In this document: positions 40,647 to 49,275 of the stretch, in pieces | Numbering within the stretch: position 1 is the first letter of the stretch | Layout: the number at the start of each line of letters is the position of its first letter | Source of the DNA: Azospirillum sp. | GTDB taxonomy: Bacteria; Pseudomonadota; Alphaproteobacteria; Azospirillales; Azospirillaceae | Reading direction: 5' to 3' | Assembly (NCBI GenBank): GCA_027486405.1 | Contig: JAIXPD010000015.1 | Location: forward strand, 23,769 to 87,768 | Length of the DNA stretch: 64,000 bases | Notes under the pieces: model-generated | The model's database searches: none | Seen by the model: the letters and a program-made list of their open reading frames with translations, nothing else | What the model was told of the DNA's origin: nothing | Translations under genes and position numbers: made by a program

Positions 40647-40797
40647 GACCAACGCCACACCAGTGAGATCGAATCATTTGTTTGCGAATGATTTTCACAG
40701 GCAATCACCGATCGCCAATCGCAAGTAAACGACGGCACAGATTACTCTGTTGTCATGAAGCTGCCCATCAAAAAGGCGATCGCCCGGGTGCCACCGG

Positions 40798-43700
40798 TCA
40801 CACGGTCTCGTCGGCGGAAAGCGCCGCCAGCGTGTCGGCCAGCGCCGCGTCGAGTGTCTCGAGGAGGGGCGGCCAATCGTCGGGCAGGTCGCATTTTTCC
40901 AGACGGGCGGCGGCCCGGCTCAGCCGCAGCGCCCCGATGTTGGCGGAGGTTCCCTTCAGATTGTGCGCCAGCGTCGAAACGGAGACCGGATCGGAGTCCG
41001 CCGCCGCACGCAGCTGCGCGACCATTTTACGCGCCGTGCTGGTGAAGGTGGCGGTCGCCTGCCCCCAGGCCGCCGCCCCCACCGCCCCGCGCAGCGAATC
41101 GGCGTGCCGACGGTCGATCACCTCGTCGCTCGGCGGCATCAAGCCGACCGCCGCACCACCGGGAGAGGCCGTCACCGCGTTGGCCGATTCCGGGACCGCG
41201 CCGGACGCGAGGGTGGCCAGCAGGGTGAACAGGTCGGCGGTGACGATGGGTTTGGCCAGATAGGCGGTCATCCCGGCGTCCAGATACTCCGCCTGCTGGC
41301 CGGGCATGGCGTTCCCGGTCAGGGCGACGATGGGAATCCGCGCCACCTCCCCCGGCAGGGCGCGAATGCGGCGGGTGGCGGTGATGCCGTCCATCACCGG
41401 CATCTGCACATCCATCAACACCAGATCGAACGGATGATCCTGCACCATCCGCACCGCCTGCGCGCCGTCGCTCACCGCCGCCGCCCGATGGCCCGCGCGT
41501 TCCAGCATGGTCAGCACGATGTCTCGGTTGATCTCGTTGTCTTCGGCCACCAACACCCGCAAGGCGCGGGCGGTGATCGGCGGCGAGCCGGACCCCGGAG
41601 CGGTTGCCGCAAGCGCCGCCGCCGGAGCGGTTTCGGTCGACGGGGCCGCCGCCTGGCAGGGCACGGTGAACCAAAAGGTGCTGCCCACCCCCTCGCTGCT
41701 GCGGGCACCGATCCGCCCGTTCATCACCGTCACCAGTTCCCGGCTGATGGCCAGGCCCAGCCCGGTCCCGCCAAAGCGCCGGGTGGTGGAGCTGTCGGCC
41801 TGGGTGAAGCGGCGGAACAGGTTGGGCAACACATCGGCGGGAATGCCGATGCCGGTGTCCTCCACCTCGAACCGCAGGGCGAAACCGCCGTCGGCCTGCA
41901 CCGGCTCCTCCAGCAGGACCCGCACCGACACCCCGCCCCGGTCGGTGAATTTCAGGGCGTTGCCGATCAGATTGACCAGCACCTGCCGGATGCGGCGCAC
42001 GTCGGCCCGCGCCCGGTCGGGCACACCGGGACTGACCGTCGCCTCCAGGCTCAAGGCCCGGCCGCTGGCGGTGGGGTGCAGCAGTTGCACGATGTCCGCC
42101 AGCGTGGCGCGGGTGTCGAAATCCAGCGGTTCGACCTCCACCTTGCCCGCTTCCAGCTTCGACAGGTCCAGGATGTCGTCGATGATCTGCAACAGCGCGT
42201 GGCCGGACCGGTTGGCGATGTCGAGCATCTGGCGTTGGTCGGCGTCCAGGTTGGGACCGTCCACCAGCGCCAGCGCCCCCAGCACCCCGTTCATCGGCGT
42301 GCGGATCTCGTGGCTCATCGTGGCCAGGAATTCGCTTTTCATCCGGTTGGCGTGGTCGGCGGCCTCCTTGGCGCGGCGCAGGCTGGCTTCGATCTCGCGC
42401 TGGGCGGTGATGTCGCGCAGGGCACCGGTGTAATAGCGGCGGTCGCCGTCGCGCCAACTGGCCAACGTGACCTCAACCGGAAATTCGCTGCCGTCCTTGC
42501 GCCGCCCGACGAAATCGCGCACGTCCGACAAGGGGGCCGATCCGCCGACGCTGCGGTAGAACTCCAACCGCCCATCGGGGGCGACCGAAAAGGCGCTGGG
42601 CAACAGCCGGGCCATCGACCCGCCGACCACCTCGCGCGCGGTGTAGCCGAACAGGCGCTCCGCCGCCGGGTTGAGGGCATCGACCACCCCGGACTCGTCG
42701 ATGGTGATGATGGGTTGCCCGACCGACGAGAACATGGCGCGGTAGCGCGCTTCGCTGGATTGCAGACGCAGCGCCGACAATTCCCGTTCGGTGATGTCGG
42801 CGGCCGATCCGCGATAGCCCAGGAACTCGCCCTCCTCGCCCCAGATCGGGCGACCGCTGACGCTGAAATACCGCACGCCACCCGGTGTTTTGACCCGGTA
42901 GCGGAAGTTGCGGAACGGCTCCCGCCGGTCGAGCGCGCCCTGATGCTCGGTCCATTTGGCGACGTCCCCTGGCTCGCGCAGGGCGACATCCTCCCGCTTC
43001 AACCCGATGGGCAGACCGCCATCGGCCGTCTGCGGGACCAGCGGCCCGATCAGGCGGGAAAAGCGCAGTTCCGCGTCCATTTCCCAAAACCAGTCCGACG
43101 CGGTTTCCGCCTGATCGCGGAAACGCTGCTCGCTGTCCGCCAAGCCTTGGGCCGCCGCCGCCAGACGCGCCGATTGCCGGGTGGCCAGCAGCGCCAGACC
43201 GAGCAGACCCAGGCTGGTGGTGCTGGCCCCAACGATGTAGACGCGCTGCCGGAACCGGGTGTCGGCCAGAAAGGCGTTTTCGCCAAAGGCGGCGGTGACA
43301 ATCAACGGATAGTCGTTCAGCACCCGATAGGATTGCAGGCGAGGGATGCGGTCGATGACGCTGCTCAACCGCAAAAAGCCCCGTGGCTTAAACAGCGCCT
43401 CGCGCACGGTCTGCGATTGGCTGAGGTCCTGGCCGATGATCTGTTCGTTGAGGATGGAGCGCGCGCGCAGGATGCCATCCTTGCCGATGATCGCCACCAC
43501 CCCATCCGGCCCGACGTCCAGATTTTCCAAAGACCGGCTGAAGTAAAAGGGATCCATCGAGGCGACGATCACCCCGGCGAACGCGCCGTCCGGCCGGTTG
43601 ACCCGGCGCGTCAATTGAATCGACCATTTGCCCGACGCCCGGCCGAACACCGGCTTTCCAATGAACAGCCCCGCATTCGCGTCGGTGACATGAACCCGGA

Positions 43701-44100
43701 AATGCTCCCGGTCGCCCAGATAAACACGGGCGGGGGCGTCGTCCACGCTGGTGATCACCAGATCGCCCCGGTCGTCGATCACCGCAATCTGCACCAGAAT
43801 GCCCGACCGCTGCACCGCGTTGCGGATCAGGTCGTGAATGTCATGGTTGCCCCGAATGGCGTGGATCTGCAACTCGTCGATCAGGAACAGCAGAATCTGG
43901 TCGGCCTCGGCGATCGCGCGCGAGGTCTGCTCCGCCACCACACGGGCCAGATTGCCGGTGTCGCGCTCCGCCCGCGCCATGACATCCGCCTCGTCGTGGC
44001 GCACCAGCGTCAGGGCGGCCAGCCACAGCGCCGCCGCCATGGCCAGGGTTGCCGCCCAGACGGCGGCGGAGAAGTGGAGATGCTGGCTGCGCGCCCTCAT
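40798..44100 (-). CDS. Hybrid sensor histidine kinase with receiver and HPt
   Basis: This 1100-residue inner-membrane kinase has two membrane helices (about 12-32 and 290-308) flanking a periplasmic Cache-like sensor. Two PAS domains (about 330-440 and 455-570) follow. HisKA has the phospho-histidine in MSHEIRTPMNG (about 590), and the ATPase domain has its N-box near 710 plus DTGIGIP and GGTGLGLAI. The receiver aspartate is in VLMDVQMPVMDG (about 895). The C-terminal HPt has LAHNLKGTSANIG (about 1045). All relay residues are present. Its start overlaps the stop of the upstream pseudo-kinase gene by 4 bp. Confidence 0.95.
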   Translation of the reverse strand: MRARSQHLHFSAAVWAATLAMAAALWLAALTLVRHDEADVMARAERDTGNLARVVAEQTSRAIAEADQILLFLIDELQIHAIRGNHDIHDLIRNAVQRSGILVQIAVIDDRGDLVITSVDDAPARVYLGDREHFRVHVTDANAGLFIGKPVFGRASGKWSIQLTRRVNRPDGAFAGVIVASMDPFYFSRSLENLDVGPDGVVAIIGKDGILRARSILNEQIIGQDLSQSQTVREALFKPRGFLRLSSVIDRIPRLQSYRVLNDYPLIVTAAFGENAFLADTRFRQRVYIVGASTTSLGLLGLALLATRQSARLAAAAQGLADSEQRFRDQAETASDWFWEMDAELRFSRLIGPLVPQTADGGLPIGLKREDVALREPGDVAKWTEHQGALDRREPFRNFRYRVKTPGGVRYFSVSGRPIWGEEGEFLGYRGSAADITERELSALRLQSSEARYRAMFSSVGQPIITIDESGVVDALNPAAERLFGYTAREVVGGSMARLLPSAFSVAPDGRLEFYRSVGGSAPLSDVRDFVGRRKDGSEFPVEVTLASWRDGDRRYYTGALRDITAQREIEASLRRAKEAADHANRMKSEFLATMSHEIRTPMNGVLGALALVDGPNLDADQRQMLDIANRSGHALLQIIDDILDLSKLEAGKVEVEPLDFDTRATLADIVQLLHPTASGRALSLEATVSPGVPDRARADVRRIRQVLVNLIGNALKFTDRGGVSVRVLLEEPVQADGGFALRFEVEDTGIGIPADVLPNLFRRFTQADSSTTRRFGGTGLGLAISRELVTVMNGRIGARSSEGVGSTFWFTVPCQAAAPSTETAPAAALAATAPGSGSPPITARALRVLVAEDNEINRDIVLTMLERAGHRAAAVSDGAQAVRMVQDHPFDLVLMDVQMPVMDGITATRRIRALPGEVARIPIVALTGNAMPGQQAEYLDAGMTAYLAKPIVTADLFTLLATLASGAVPESANAVTASPGGAAVGLMPPSDEVIDRRHADSLRGAVGAAAWGQATATFTSTARKMVAQLRAAADSDPVSVSTLAHNLKGTSANIGALRLSRAAARLEKCDLPDDWPPLLETLDAALADTLAALSADETV

Positions 44101-45959
44101 TCCAGCGCCTCGTCATCCTCCCTGGGGCGGCCGATCAGCCGGGTGATGGCGCGGTGCAGATGATCGACATCCACCGGCTTGTCCAGCACCAGATCGGCCC
44201 CATCGGTCGCCGCCGAACCGGTCGGCCCCCGCCCGCCATCCATGGATGGCCGGGTTTCGGCGCACAGGACGCAGGGCAAATCCGGGCGCAACGCCTTGAA
44301 ACGCCCGATCAGCGACAGGGCCGACATGCCGCCCGCCGACGGCCCCGCCACCACGGCGATGTCGAAAAAGCCCGGTTCGTCCACCAGGATTTCCAGCGCC
44401 TCGGCCGCGCTTTCGCACACGGCAACCTCACAGCCCAGCCGCTCCAACCCGATGGACAGGCGATCGCCGCTGTCGCGCGATTCATCAACCACCAACACAT
44501 GCTGGGTGGACCGCCGGGCCGGAAACGCCATCGCCAGAGACGACGGAGCCAGCGGAACGAACAGCCGCAGCACCACGCCATCGCTGGGGTGGGTCCAGAG
44601 GACCAGCCCGCCATCGACGGCGCGCGCCACCGCCAGCGTCGAGGGCGGGGCCTCGCCCACGATACCCGCGCGCTCGTGCCCCCGCGTGACCATCAGGGGA
44701 TCGGTCAAGGCGCGGATCTGGGGGATGGTCAGGGCGGAAGTCGGCGTCGTCCGCATCGCCGCCGACAGGCGCAGCTCGATGATCAGATGCGGCGTCGGCC
44801 GGGGCGGCAGCAGCGGATGGCAGGACCACCCGGTCGGCGCGCGCAACGCGTCCTCCGTTCCGACCCAACGGGCGGTGCGGATCGCCACCGCCCGCTCGGC
44901 GGGGCGCGCCTCCCCCGTTTCGTCCGTAAGGGAATCGCCGTGATCGCCGTCGGCATGATCGTTGCTCAGGGCGAAACCAACCAAAGCCCGGCTGAGAACG
45001 CCGCTGTCGCCCAGCCCCTCCGCCGCGCCCGCCTCGTTGCGCAGGGCCGGGGCCGTGCGCCCGGCGGCGCGCATCAGCCGGTCGCACTCGGCCAGCACCG
45101 CCGCCGCCGCCATCGGGCGGGACTCCATCGGCAGATCGCGCAGGGCGGACAGCAGACGGCGCAACCCGGCCTTGCTGCGGTCGGTCGCCGCCAGGATGCG
45201 GGCGGCGTAACCCGCCTGGGGGGAGTCGCCGGGCAGGTCGGCGACCAGGAAATCGGCGTATCCCGCCACCGCGCCCAAGGTGTTGTTCACGTCATGAACG
45301 ATCATGCCCGCCAGTTCGGCGGCGGCGTCCATCCGGTCAAGCTGGGCGGCGCGCAAACGGTCCTGGGCCGAATCCCGGCCCACCAGCAGGGTCCTGCCAT
45401 CCTCCAGCGGCACGCGCAGCGGGATCACCGGGGTCGGCCAGACCGTGGCGTCGTCCCACCGGGTGTCCGGGGCCGCCGCCGCCGCCAGCAGCGCCGCCGC
45501 CGCCGGGTTGCGGGCCAGCACCCATTGATCGCGGTCCAGGATCAGCATCGCCTCGCCCGCCGTGTCAAAGGCGGTGCGCAGATCCGTCACCGTCAAGACC
45601 GGTTCAGCGTCGGCGTGATCCTCGGAATCGTCCGGGTCGTCGTCGAGCAGGGCCGCGCGCACCGCGTCCTCCCGCCACGCCGCCGCCGCCCGTTCCCGCC
45701 GCAACTCCCGCTCCAACCGCCGCACCTCGCGCCGCGCGGCGAACAGGGCGAACAGACCGGACCCCGCCAGCGCCGCCGAGGCGGTGAACAGCCAGACCAG
45801 CGCCGCCCGCTCGTTGCCCGGCGGCGACATCCACAGGGCCGCCACCCCGACCACACCCGCCGCCGCCAGCGGAGCCACAACAAAGGCCCTCCAATGGGAG
45901 GCTTTCCAGTGGGACGACCCGACGGCGGTGTCGGACGGGGGGGGCGTGGTCACGGGCAT
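44097..45959 (-). CDS. Degenerate sensor kinase/receiver protein
   Basis: This 620-residue protein has two membrane helices near 25-70, a PAS-like segment (about 120-200), and a HisKA-like helix pair with HDVNNTLGAVAGY (about 222). The expected ATPase domain lacks recognisable G-boxes and reads as degenerate. The C-terminal receiver fold (about 493-610) keeps acidic residues (VVDES) and lysine (LDKPVD). The phosphoacceptor position reads VVAGPSAGG, with alanine for aspartate. It is probably a non-catalytic partner or scaffold for the hybrid kinase it overlaps. HisKA proteins with HDxNN can also be phosphatases. Confidence 0.8.
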   Translation of the reverse strand: MPVTTPPPSDTAVGSSHWKASHWRAFVVAPLAAAGVVGVAALWMSPPGNERAALVWLFTASAALAGSGLFALFAARREVRRLERELRRERAAAAWREDAVRAALLDDDPDDSEDHADAEPVLTVTDLRTAFDTAGEAMLILDRDQWVLARNPAAAALLAAAAAPDTRWDDATVWPTPVIPLRVPLEDGRTLLVGRDSAQDRLRAAQLDRMDAAAELAGMIVHDVNNTLGAVAGYADFLVADLPGDSPQAGYAARILAATDRSKAGLRRLLSALRDLPMESRPMAAAAVLAECDRLMRAAGRTAPALRNEAGAAEGLGDSGVLSRALVGFALSNDHADGDHGDSLTDETGEARPAERAVAIRTARWVGTEDALRAPTGWSCHPLLPPRPTPHLIIELRLSAAMRTTPTSALTIPQIRALTDPLMVTRGHERAGIVGEAPPSTLAVARAVDGGLVLWTHPSDGVVLRLFVPLAPSSLAMAFPARRSTQHVLVVDESRDSGDRLSIGLERLGCEVAVCESAAEALEILVDEPGFFDIAVVAGPSAGGMSALSLIGRFKALRPDLPCVLCAETRPSMDGGRGPTGSAATDGADLVLDKPVDVDHLHRAITRLIGRPREDDEALE

Positions 45960-46132
45960 CCATCACTCAATCGTTTCGGACAACGCGTTGCGGATGACGG
46001 TGTGACGCCGGAAACCGCTGTTGAGTCGACGCGATCACACACAATAGCGCGTTGATTGGTAACGAACAGTTAGGGGAAGCACGGTGTTGGCGGTCCGGCG
46101 CGGCACCGCCGCCGCCGCATAAGACTTTGGAA

Positions 46133-46825
46133 TCAGGACGCCGCGCTCAACCCGTGGTTCAACAAGCCAGCCTCTTGCGCCCGCCGGACGGCGTCCGTGC
46201 GGTTGCGCGCGCCCAATTTGCGCAGAATGCGCCGGGTGTGCAGCTTCACCGTCACCTCTTGCAGGCTGAGTTGGCGACCAATCTCCTTGTTGGTCGCCCC
46301 CGTGGCCAGCATGCTCAGAACCTGCTCCTCCCGCTCGGTCAAGGGCGACGAGACGCCGAAATCGGTGTCGCCATCGGCTTCCCCGGCGTCGGCCATCTCA
46401 TCGCCAGCGCCGTCGCACTCCACCACCGGCCCGGCCTGCCCCAACAACCCCAGCGCGATGTCGCGTGGCACGAAGCTGCCGCCCTCCGCCACCAGACGCA
46501 GCGCCTGCGCCAGAATCCGGCGCGGCGTGGTTTTCGGCAAAAAGGCGTCGGCCCCGCTGCGCAGCACCTCGATGGCGGTTTCCAGATCCTCGGCCCCCGT
46601 CACGACGGCAACCGGGCCTTCGACACCGGCGCGGCGCAGACGGGTGAAGGGGTCGGCCCCCGCCCCGGGCATCCGCCAATCCAACACGATCAGGTCAAAG
46701 CGCGCCGCCCCGATCCCGTCGAGCGAACCGATCGACACGATGTCCGCGTCCGCCCACGCCTGGCGGATGGACAACTCAAGAGCGTCCCGAAACAAAGGGT
46801 GGTCGTCCGCCACCAGAATCTTCAT
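46133..46825 (-). CDS. NarL/LuxR-type response regulator
   Basis: This 230-residue regulator has a receiver with D7/D8, phosphoacceptor D49, T76 and K98, and a C-terminal LuxR helix-turn-helix (about 160-225, LTEREEQVLSMLATGATNKEIGRQL). The ATG at 46825 follows GGAGGCGGTCG. It lies upstream of the degenerate kinase and hybrid kinase on the same strand with a 173-bp gap. It is the natural output for the HPt relay, although this is inferred. Confidence 0.93.
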   Translation of the reverse strand: MKILVADDHPLFRDALELSIRQAWADADIVSIGSLDGIGAARFDLIVLDWRMPGAGADPFTRLRRAGVEGPVAVVTGAEDLETAIEVLRSGADAFLPKTTPRRILAQALRLVAEGGSFVPRDIALGLLGQAGPVVECDGAGDEMADAGEADGDTDFGVSSPLTEREEQVLSMLATGATNKEIGRQLSLQEVTVKLHTRRILRKLGARNRTDAVRRAQEAGLLNHGLSAAS

Positions 46826-46933
46826 CGACCGCCTCCGCCGTCCGGCACCCGCCCTTCCGACCCGGTTGGGAGTGTAGCACCAAAGTCGAAGAGGAAAGCG
46901 GAAATGTGATGCAAGGTCTGTGGGTTCGACCAT

Positions 46934-47212
46934 TGTCCACCCCCTCTTGAACAGGGGATATTATCCCGGGCTATCCCCCCGGCTATCCCATTGCCCCGCT
47001 TCGTTATCCCTCATCCCTGGCCTCAATTCCCATGGATGGCTGTAGTCTGGGACGCAGAAGCAGCAAAGCCTGTGGTTGTCCGTCCCCGCCCGGACGGTCC
47101 GCCACACATGTTTTGAACCCAATCTCTCGGACCAGTGACCTTTTGGCCCGCCCACCCCCGGCTCACGCCGCCGAACCGCCACCCGACCCGGTGGACAGCG
47201 AGGATCGACGCC
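46934..47212. promoter_or_regulatory. Divergent signalling-gene control region
   Basis: This 279-bp region separates the minus-strand LuxR-type regulator (46825) and the plus-strand receiver gene (47213), so both promoters must lie here or just around it. The only pattern seen is repeated GGCTATCCC/GATATTATCCC-like stretches at about 46957-46990. No gene is seen. Confidence 0.4.
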
Positions 47213-47641
47213 ATGGAAATGACCATGTATGAGCTGAGAGCGACGGCAAAACCCGCCAACATTCTGTTGGTCGATGACGATCCCGATTTCCGTGGCATGG
47301 TCAGCACCGCCCTGACCCGCGCCGGGTACCGGGTGCACGAGGCGGCCAACGGCCGCGCCGCGCTGGAGGTGTTCCAACGGCACGGGGTCGATCTGGTGCT
47401 GACGGACATCATCATGCCGGAGGCCGACGGGTACGAGATCATCCAACGGGTGAAAAGCGATCCTGGCCGCCTGCCCCTGATCGCCGTGTCCGGCGGCAGC
47501 GCGCGGTTGCGCATGGAGTTGCCCGGCATGGCCCGCCTGCTGGGGGCCGACGCCGCCTTTGAAAAGCCGGTGGACATCACACTTTTGCTCGACACCGTGC
47601 GGTCGCTGTTGGACGCTGCCCGGCGAAAGGGGAGCGCGTGA
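47213..47641 (+). CDS. Single-domain response regulator
   Basis: This 142-residue stand-alone receiver has acidic residues D21-D23, phosphoacceptor D65 (LTDIIMPEADG), S93 and K118 (FEKPVD). There is no output domain, as in CheY-like or Spo0F-like relay proteins. GAGGAT precedes the ATG at 47213; the frame is open further up but not conserved. The REC-HD-GYP gene starts at the base after its stop, so the two are co-translated. Confidence 0.9.
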   Translation: MEMTMYELRATAKPANILLVDDDPDFRGMVSTALTRAGYRVHEAANGRAALEVFQRHGVDLVLTDIIMPEADGYEIIQRVKSDPGRLPLIAVSGGSARLRMELPGMARLLGADAAFEKPVDITLLLDTVRSLLDAARRKGSA

Positions 47642-48721
47642 ATGAATGTGCTGATCGTTGACGACGACCAAACCAACCTCATCATCATGGCCGCCGTCGT
47701 CCGTCGCCTGGATGACGTCGACCCCACCACCTTTTCCAACCCCATCGACGCGCTGACCTGGCTGGAAAGCAACGAACCCGACCTGATCGTGCTGGACCAG
47801 ATGATGCCGGACATGGACGGCATCACGCTGTTGCAGCGCGTGCGCGAGAACAAGAGCCTGGACGCCGTCCCGGTCATCATCGTCACCGCCGACACCAGCG
47901 TTGACACCCGCATCCGCGCGCTGGACGAGGGGTGCAACGATTTCCTGACCAAGCCGATCATCATCCCGGAGGTGCAGGCCCGCCTGCGCAACCTGCTGGC
48001 GCTGCGCCAGAGCCGCGCCCTGCTGCGCGACCGCGCGGCCCTGCTGTCGGCGGAGGTGCAGCGGATCACCGCCGCCCTGCAACGCCAGGGGGAGGAGTTG
48101 GTGCTCCGCCTGTCCTGCGCGGCCGAATACCGCGATCCGGAAACCGGTTCCCACCTGGAACGGATGTCGCGCTACTCCCGCCTGATCGCCGAATCCGCCG
48201 GGTATGACCGCGAGTTCTGCACCAATCTGGTGAAGGCCGCCCCGATGCACGATGTCGGCAAGATCGGCATTCCCGACATGATCCTGCTGAAACCGGGCCG
48301 CCTGACCCCGGCGGAACAAACGATCATGCGCCAGCACGCATCCATCGGTCATCGCATTCTGGCGGGCAGCGACGTGCCGCTGTTGCAGATGGCGGCCGAA
48401 ATCGCCCTGACCCACCACGAAAAATTCGACGGAAGCGGCTATCCCAACGGTCTTGCGGGAACCACCATCCCGGTCAGCGGGCGGATCGTCGCCATCGCCG
48501 ACGTGTTCGACGCCTTGACCTCGACCCGGCCCTACAAACGGTCCTGGAGCCTGGAAGCCGCCCGCAGCTTTCTGGAAACCAACAGCGGGACCCATTTCGA
48601 TCCGGTGTTCGTCGATGCCTTCCTCGACCGCTGGGACGAGGTGTGCGCGATTCATCATGTCTATGAAGAGGCGTATCGGGAAGCGCACCCGCCCGATCTT
48701 CACCCCGAAGAGCTGCACTGA
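47642..48721 (+). CDS. Response regulator with HD-GYP domain (c-di-GMP phosphodiesterase)
   Basis: This 359-residue RpfG-like protein has an N-terminal receiver (D7/D8, phosphoacceptor D52, T82-type residue in IVTAD, K in FLTKP). An HD-GYP domain has HDVGKIGIPD (about 202) and HHEKFDGSGYP (about 257). HD-GYP domains hydrolyse c-di-GMP to pGpG or GMP with a metal pair. It is coupled to the upstream lone receiver and lies beside kinases and a PilZ chemoreceptor, so it probably controls c-di-GMP in the same circuit. Confidence 0.95.
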   Translation: MNVLIVDDDQTNLIIMAAVVRRLDDVDPTTFSNPIDALTWLESNEPDLIVLDQMMPDMDGITLLQRVRENKSLDAVPVIIVTADTSVDTRIRALDEGCNDFLTKPIIIPEVQARLRNLLALRQSRALLRDRAALLSAEVQRITAALQRQGEELVLRLSCAAEYRDPETGSHLERMSRYSRLIAESAGYDREFCTNLVKAAPMHDVGKIGIPDMILLKPGRLTPAEQTIMRQHASIGHRILAGSDVPLLQMAAEIALTHHEKFDGSGYPNGLAGTTIPVSGRIVAIADVFDALTSTRPYKRSWSLEAARSFLETNSGTHFDPVFVDAFLDRWDEVCAIHHVYEEAYREAHPPDLHPEELH

Positions 48722-48949
48722 TCCCCGGATCGACCCGCGTTTTTCCCTCATGGCCACGGAGACGGATGCCCGAACGTCTCCGGCCCGGCCCCCACACTCC
48801 CCCATGATCGTCTCCCACAATCGCCACCCATAATCTGGGTCTCGCGCGATCGACGGCGCTGTCGGTGTTTGGTCACAAGGATTTGTCCCAAACCCTGACT
48901 GACCATCATAGAAAAGGAGTCGTGACCGAGGCCCAAGCCATTGATTTAG
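48722..48949. other. Intergenic DNA before dispersed repeat
   Basis: This 228-bp stretch contains a GTTTGG...CCAAAC hairpin-forming segment at about 48868-48893. No gene is convincing. It is followed directly by the 104-bp dispersed repeat. Confidence 0.4.
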
Positions 48950-49053
48950 AGCGCCGTTCTTAAAACATGAAACAGTCTACGGCGCTCTATGTCTTTGTTT
49001 ATCGAGCATCTTCACGCGTCAAATCGATCCCGATGTAACGCGATCTGCTCTAA
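48950..49053 (-). repeat. 104-bp dispersed palindromic repeat, copy A
   Basis: This copy matches positions 63883-63986 in inverted orientation at 99 of 104 bases. It has two potential stems: one from AGCGCCGT/ACGGCGCT, one from ACGCGTCAAATCG/CGATGTAACGCG-like arms. It lies between the HD-GYP gene and a tRNA gene. No protein or transposase is encoded. Confidence 0.9.
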
Positions 49054-49077
49054 AGCATATTTTGGGATTGGGAAAGT

Positions 49078-49152
49078 TGGCTGGGGCGCCAGGATTCGAA
49101 CCTGGGAATGGCGGTACCAAAAACCGCTGCCTTACCGCTTGGCGACGCCCCA
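49078..49152 (-). tRNA. tRNA-Gln (anticodon UUG)
   Basis: The minus strand folds as a cloverleaf with acceptor TGGGGCG/CGCCCCA. The anticodon stem GCGGT/ACCGC carries the loop TTTTGGT with anticodon TTG. The T-arm contains GGTTCGAATCC. The discriminator is G and the terminal CCA is encoded. It reads CAA (and by wobble CAG) codons. Confidence 0.95.
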
Positions 49153-49189
49153 ACCGACACGGTGATGTTCAATCACCGGCGGGAGCGGC

Positions 49190-49218
49190 ACCATAGTCGG
49201 AAGCGGTGGGGAACGCAA
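49190..49218 (-). promoter_or_regulatory. Putative sigma70 promoter of tRNA-Gln
   Basis: On the minus strand TTGCGT (49213-49218) and TATGGT (49190-49195) are separated by 17 bp. They lie about 38 bp before the mature tRNA 5' end. Both are close to housekeeping consensus. Confidence 0.45.
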
Positions 49219-49275
49219 CAGGTGTTTGATTGCGTTCATGCATTTTTTTGCCATCCGCCCGTTTCGGGGCGTGGG

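Noticed and set aside
48922..48963. A 13-codon frame starting at GTG just after AAAAGGAG
   Set aside because: The ribosome-binding site is only a few bases from the GTG, and the frame runs into the dispersed repeat; there is not enough to call a gene.
49212..49247. GAACGCAA/TTGCGTTC hairpin followed by seven T on the plus strand, resembling a terminator
   Set aside because: No plus-strand gene lies upstream. Both neighbours are on the minus strand, where the T-run is absent. Part of the left arm fits better as the -35 element of the tRNA promoter.
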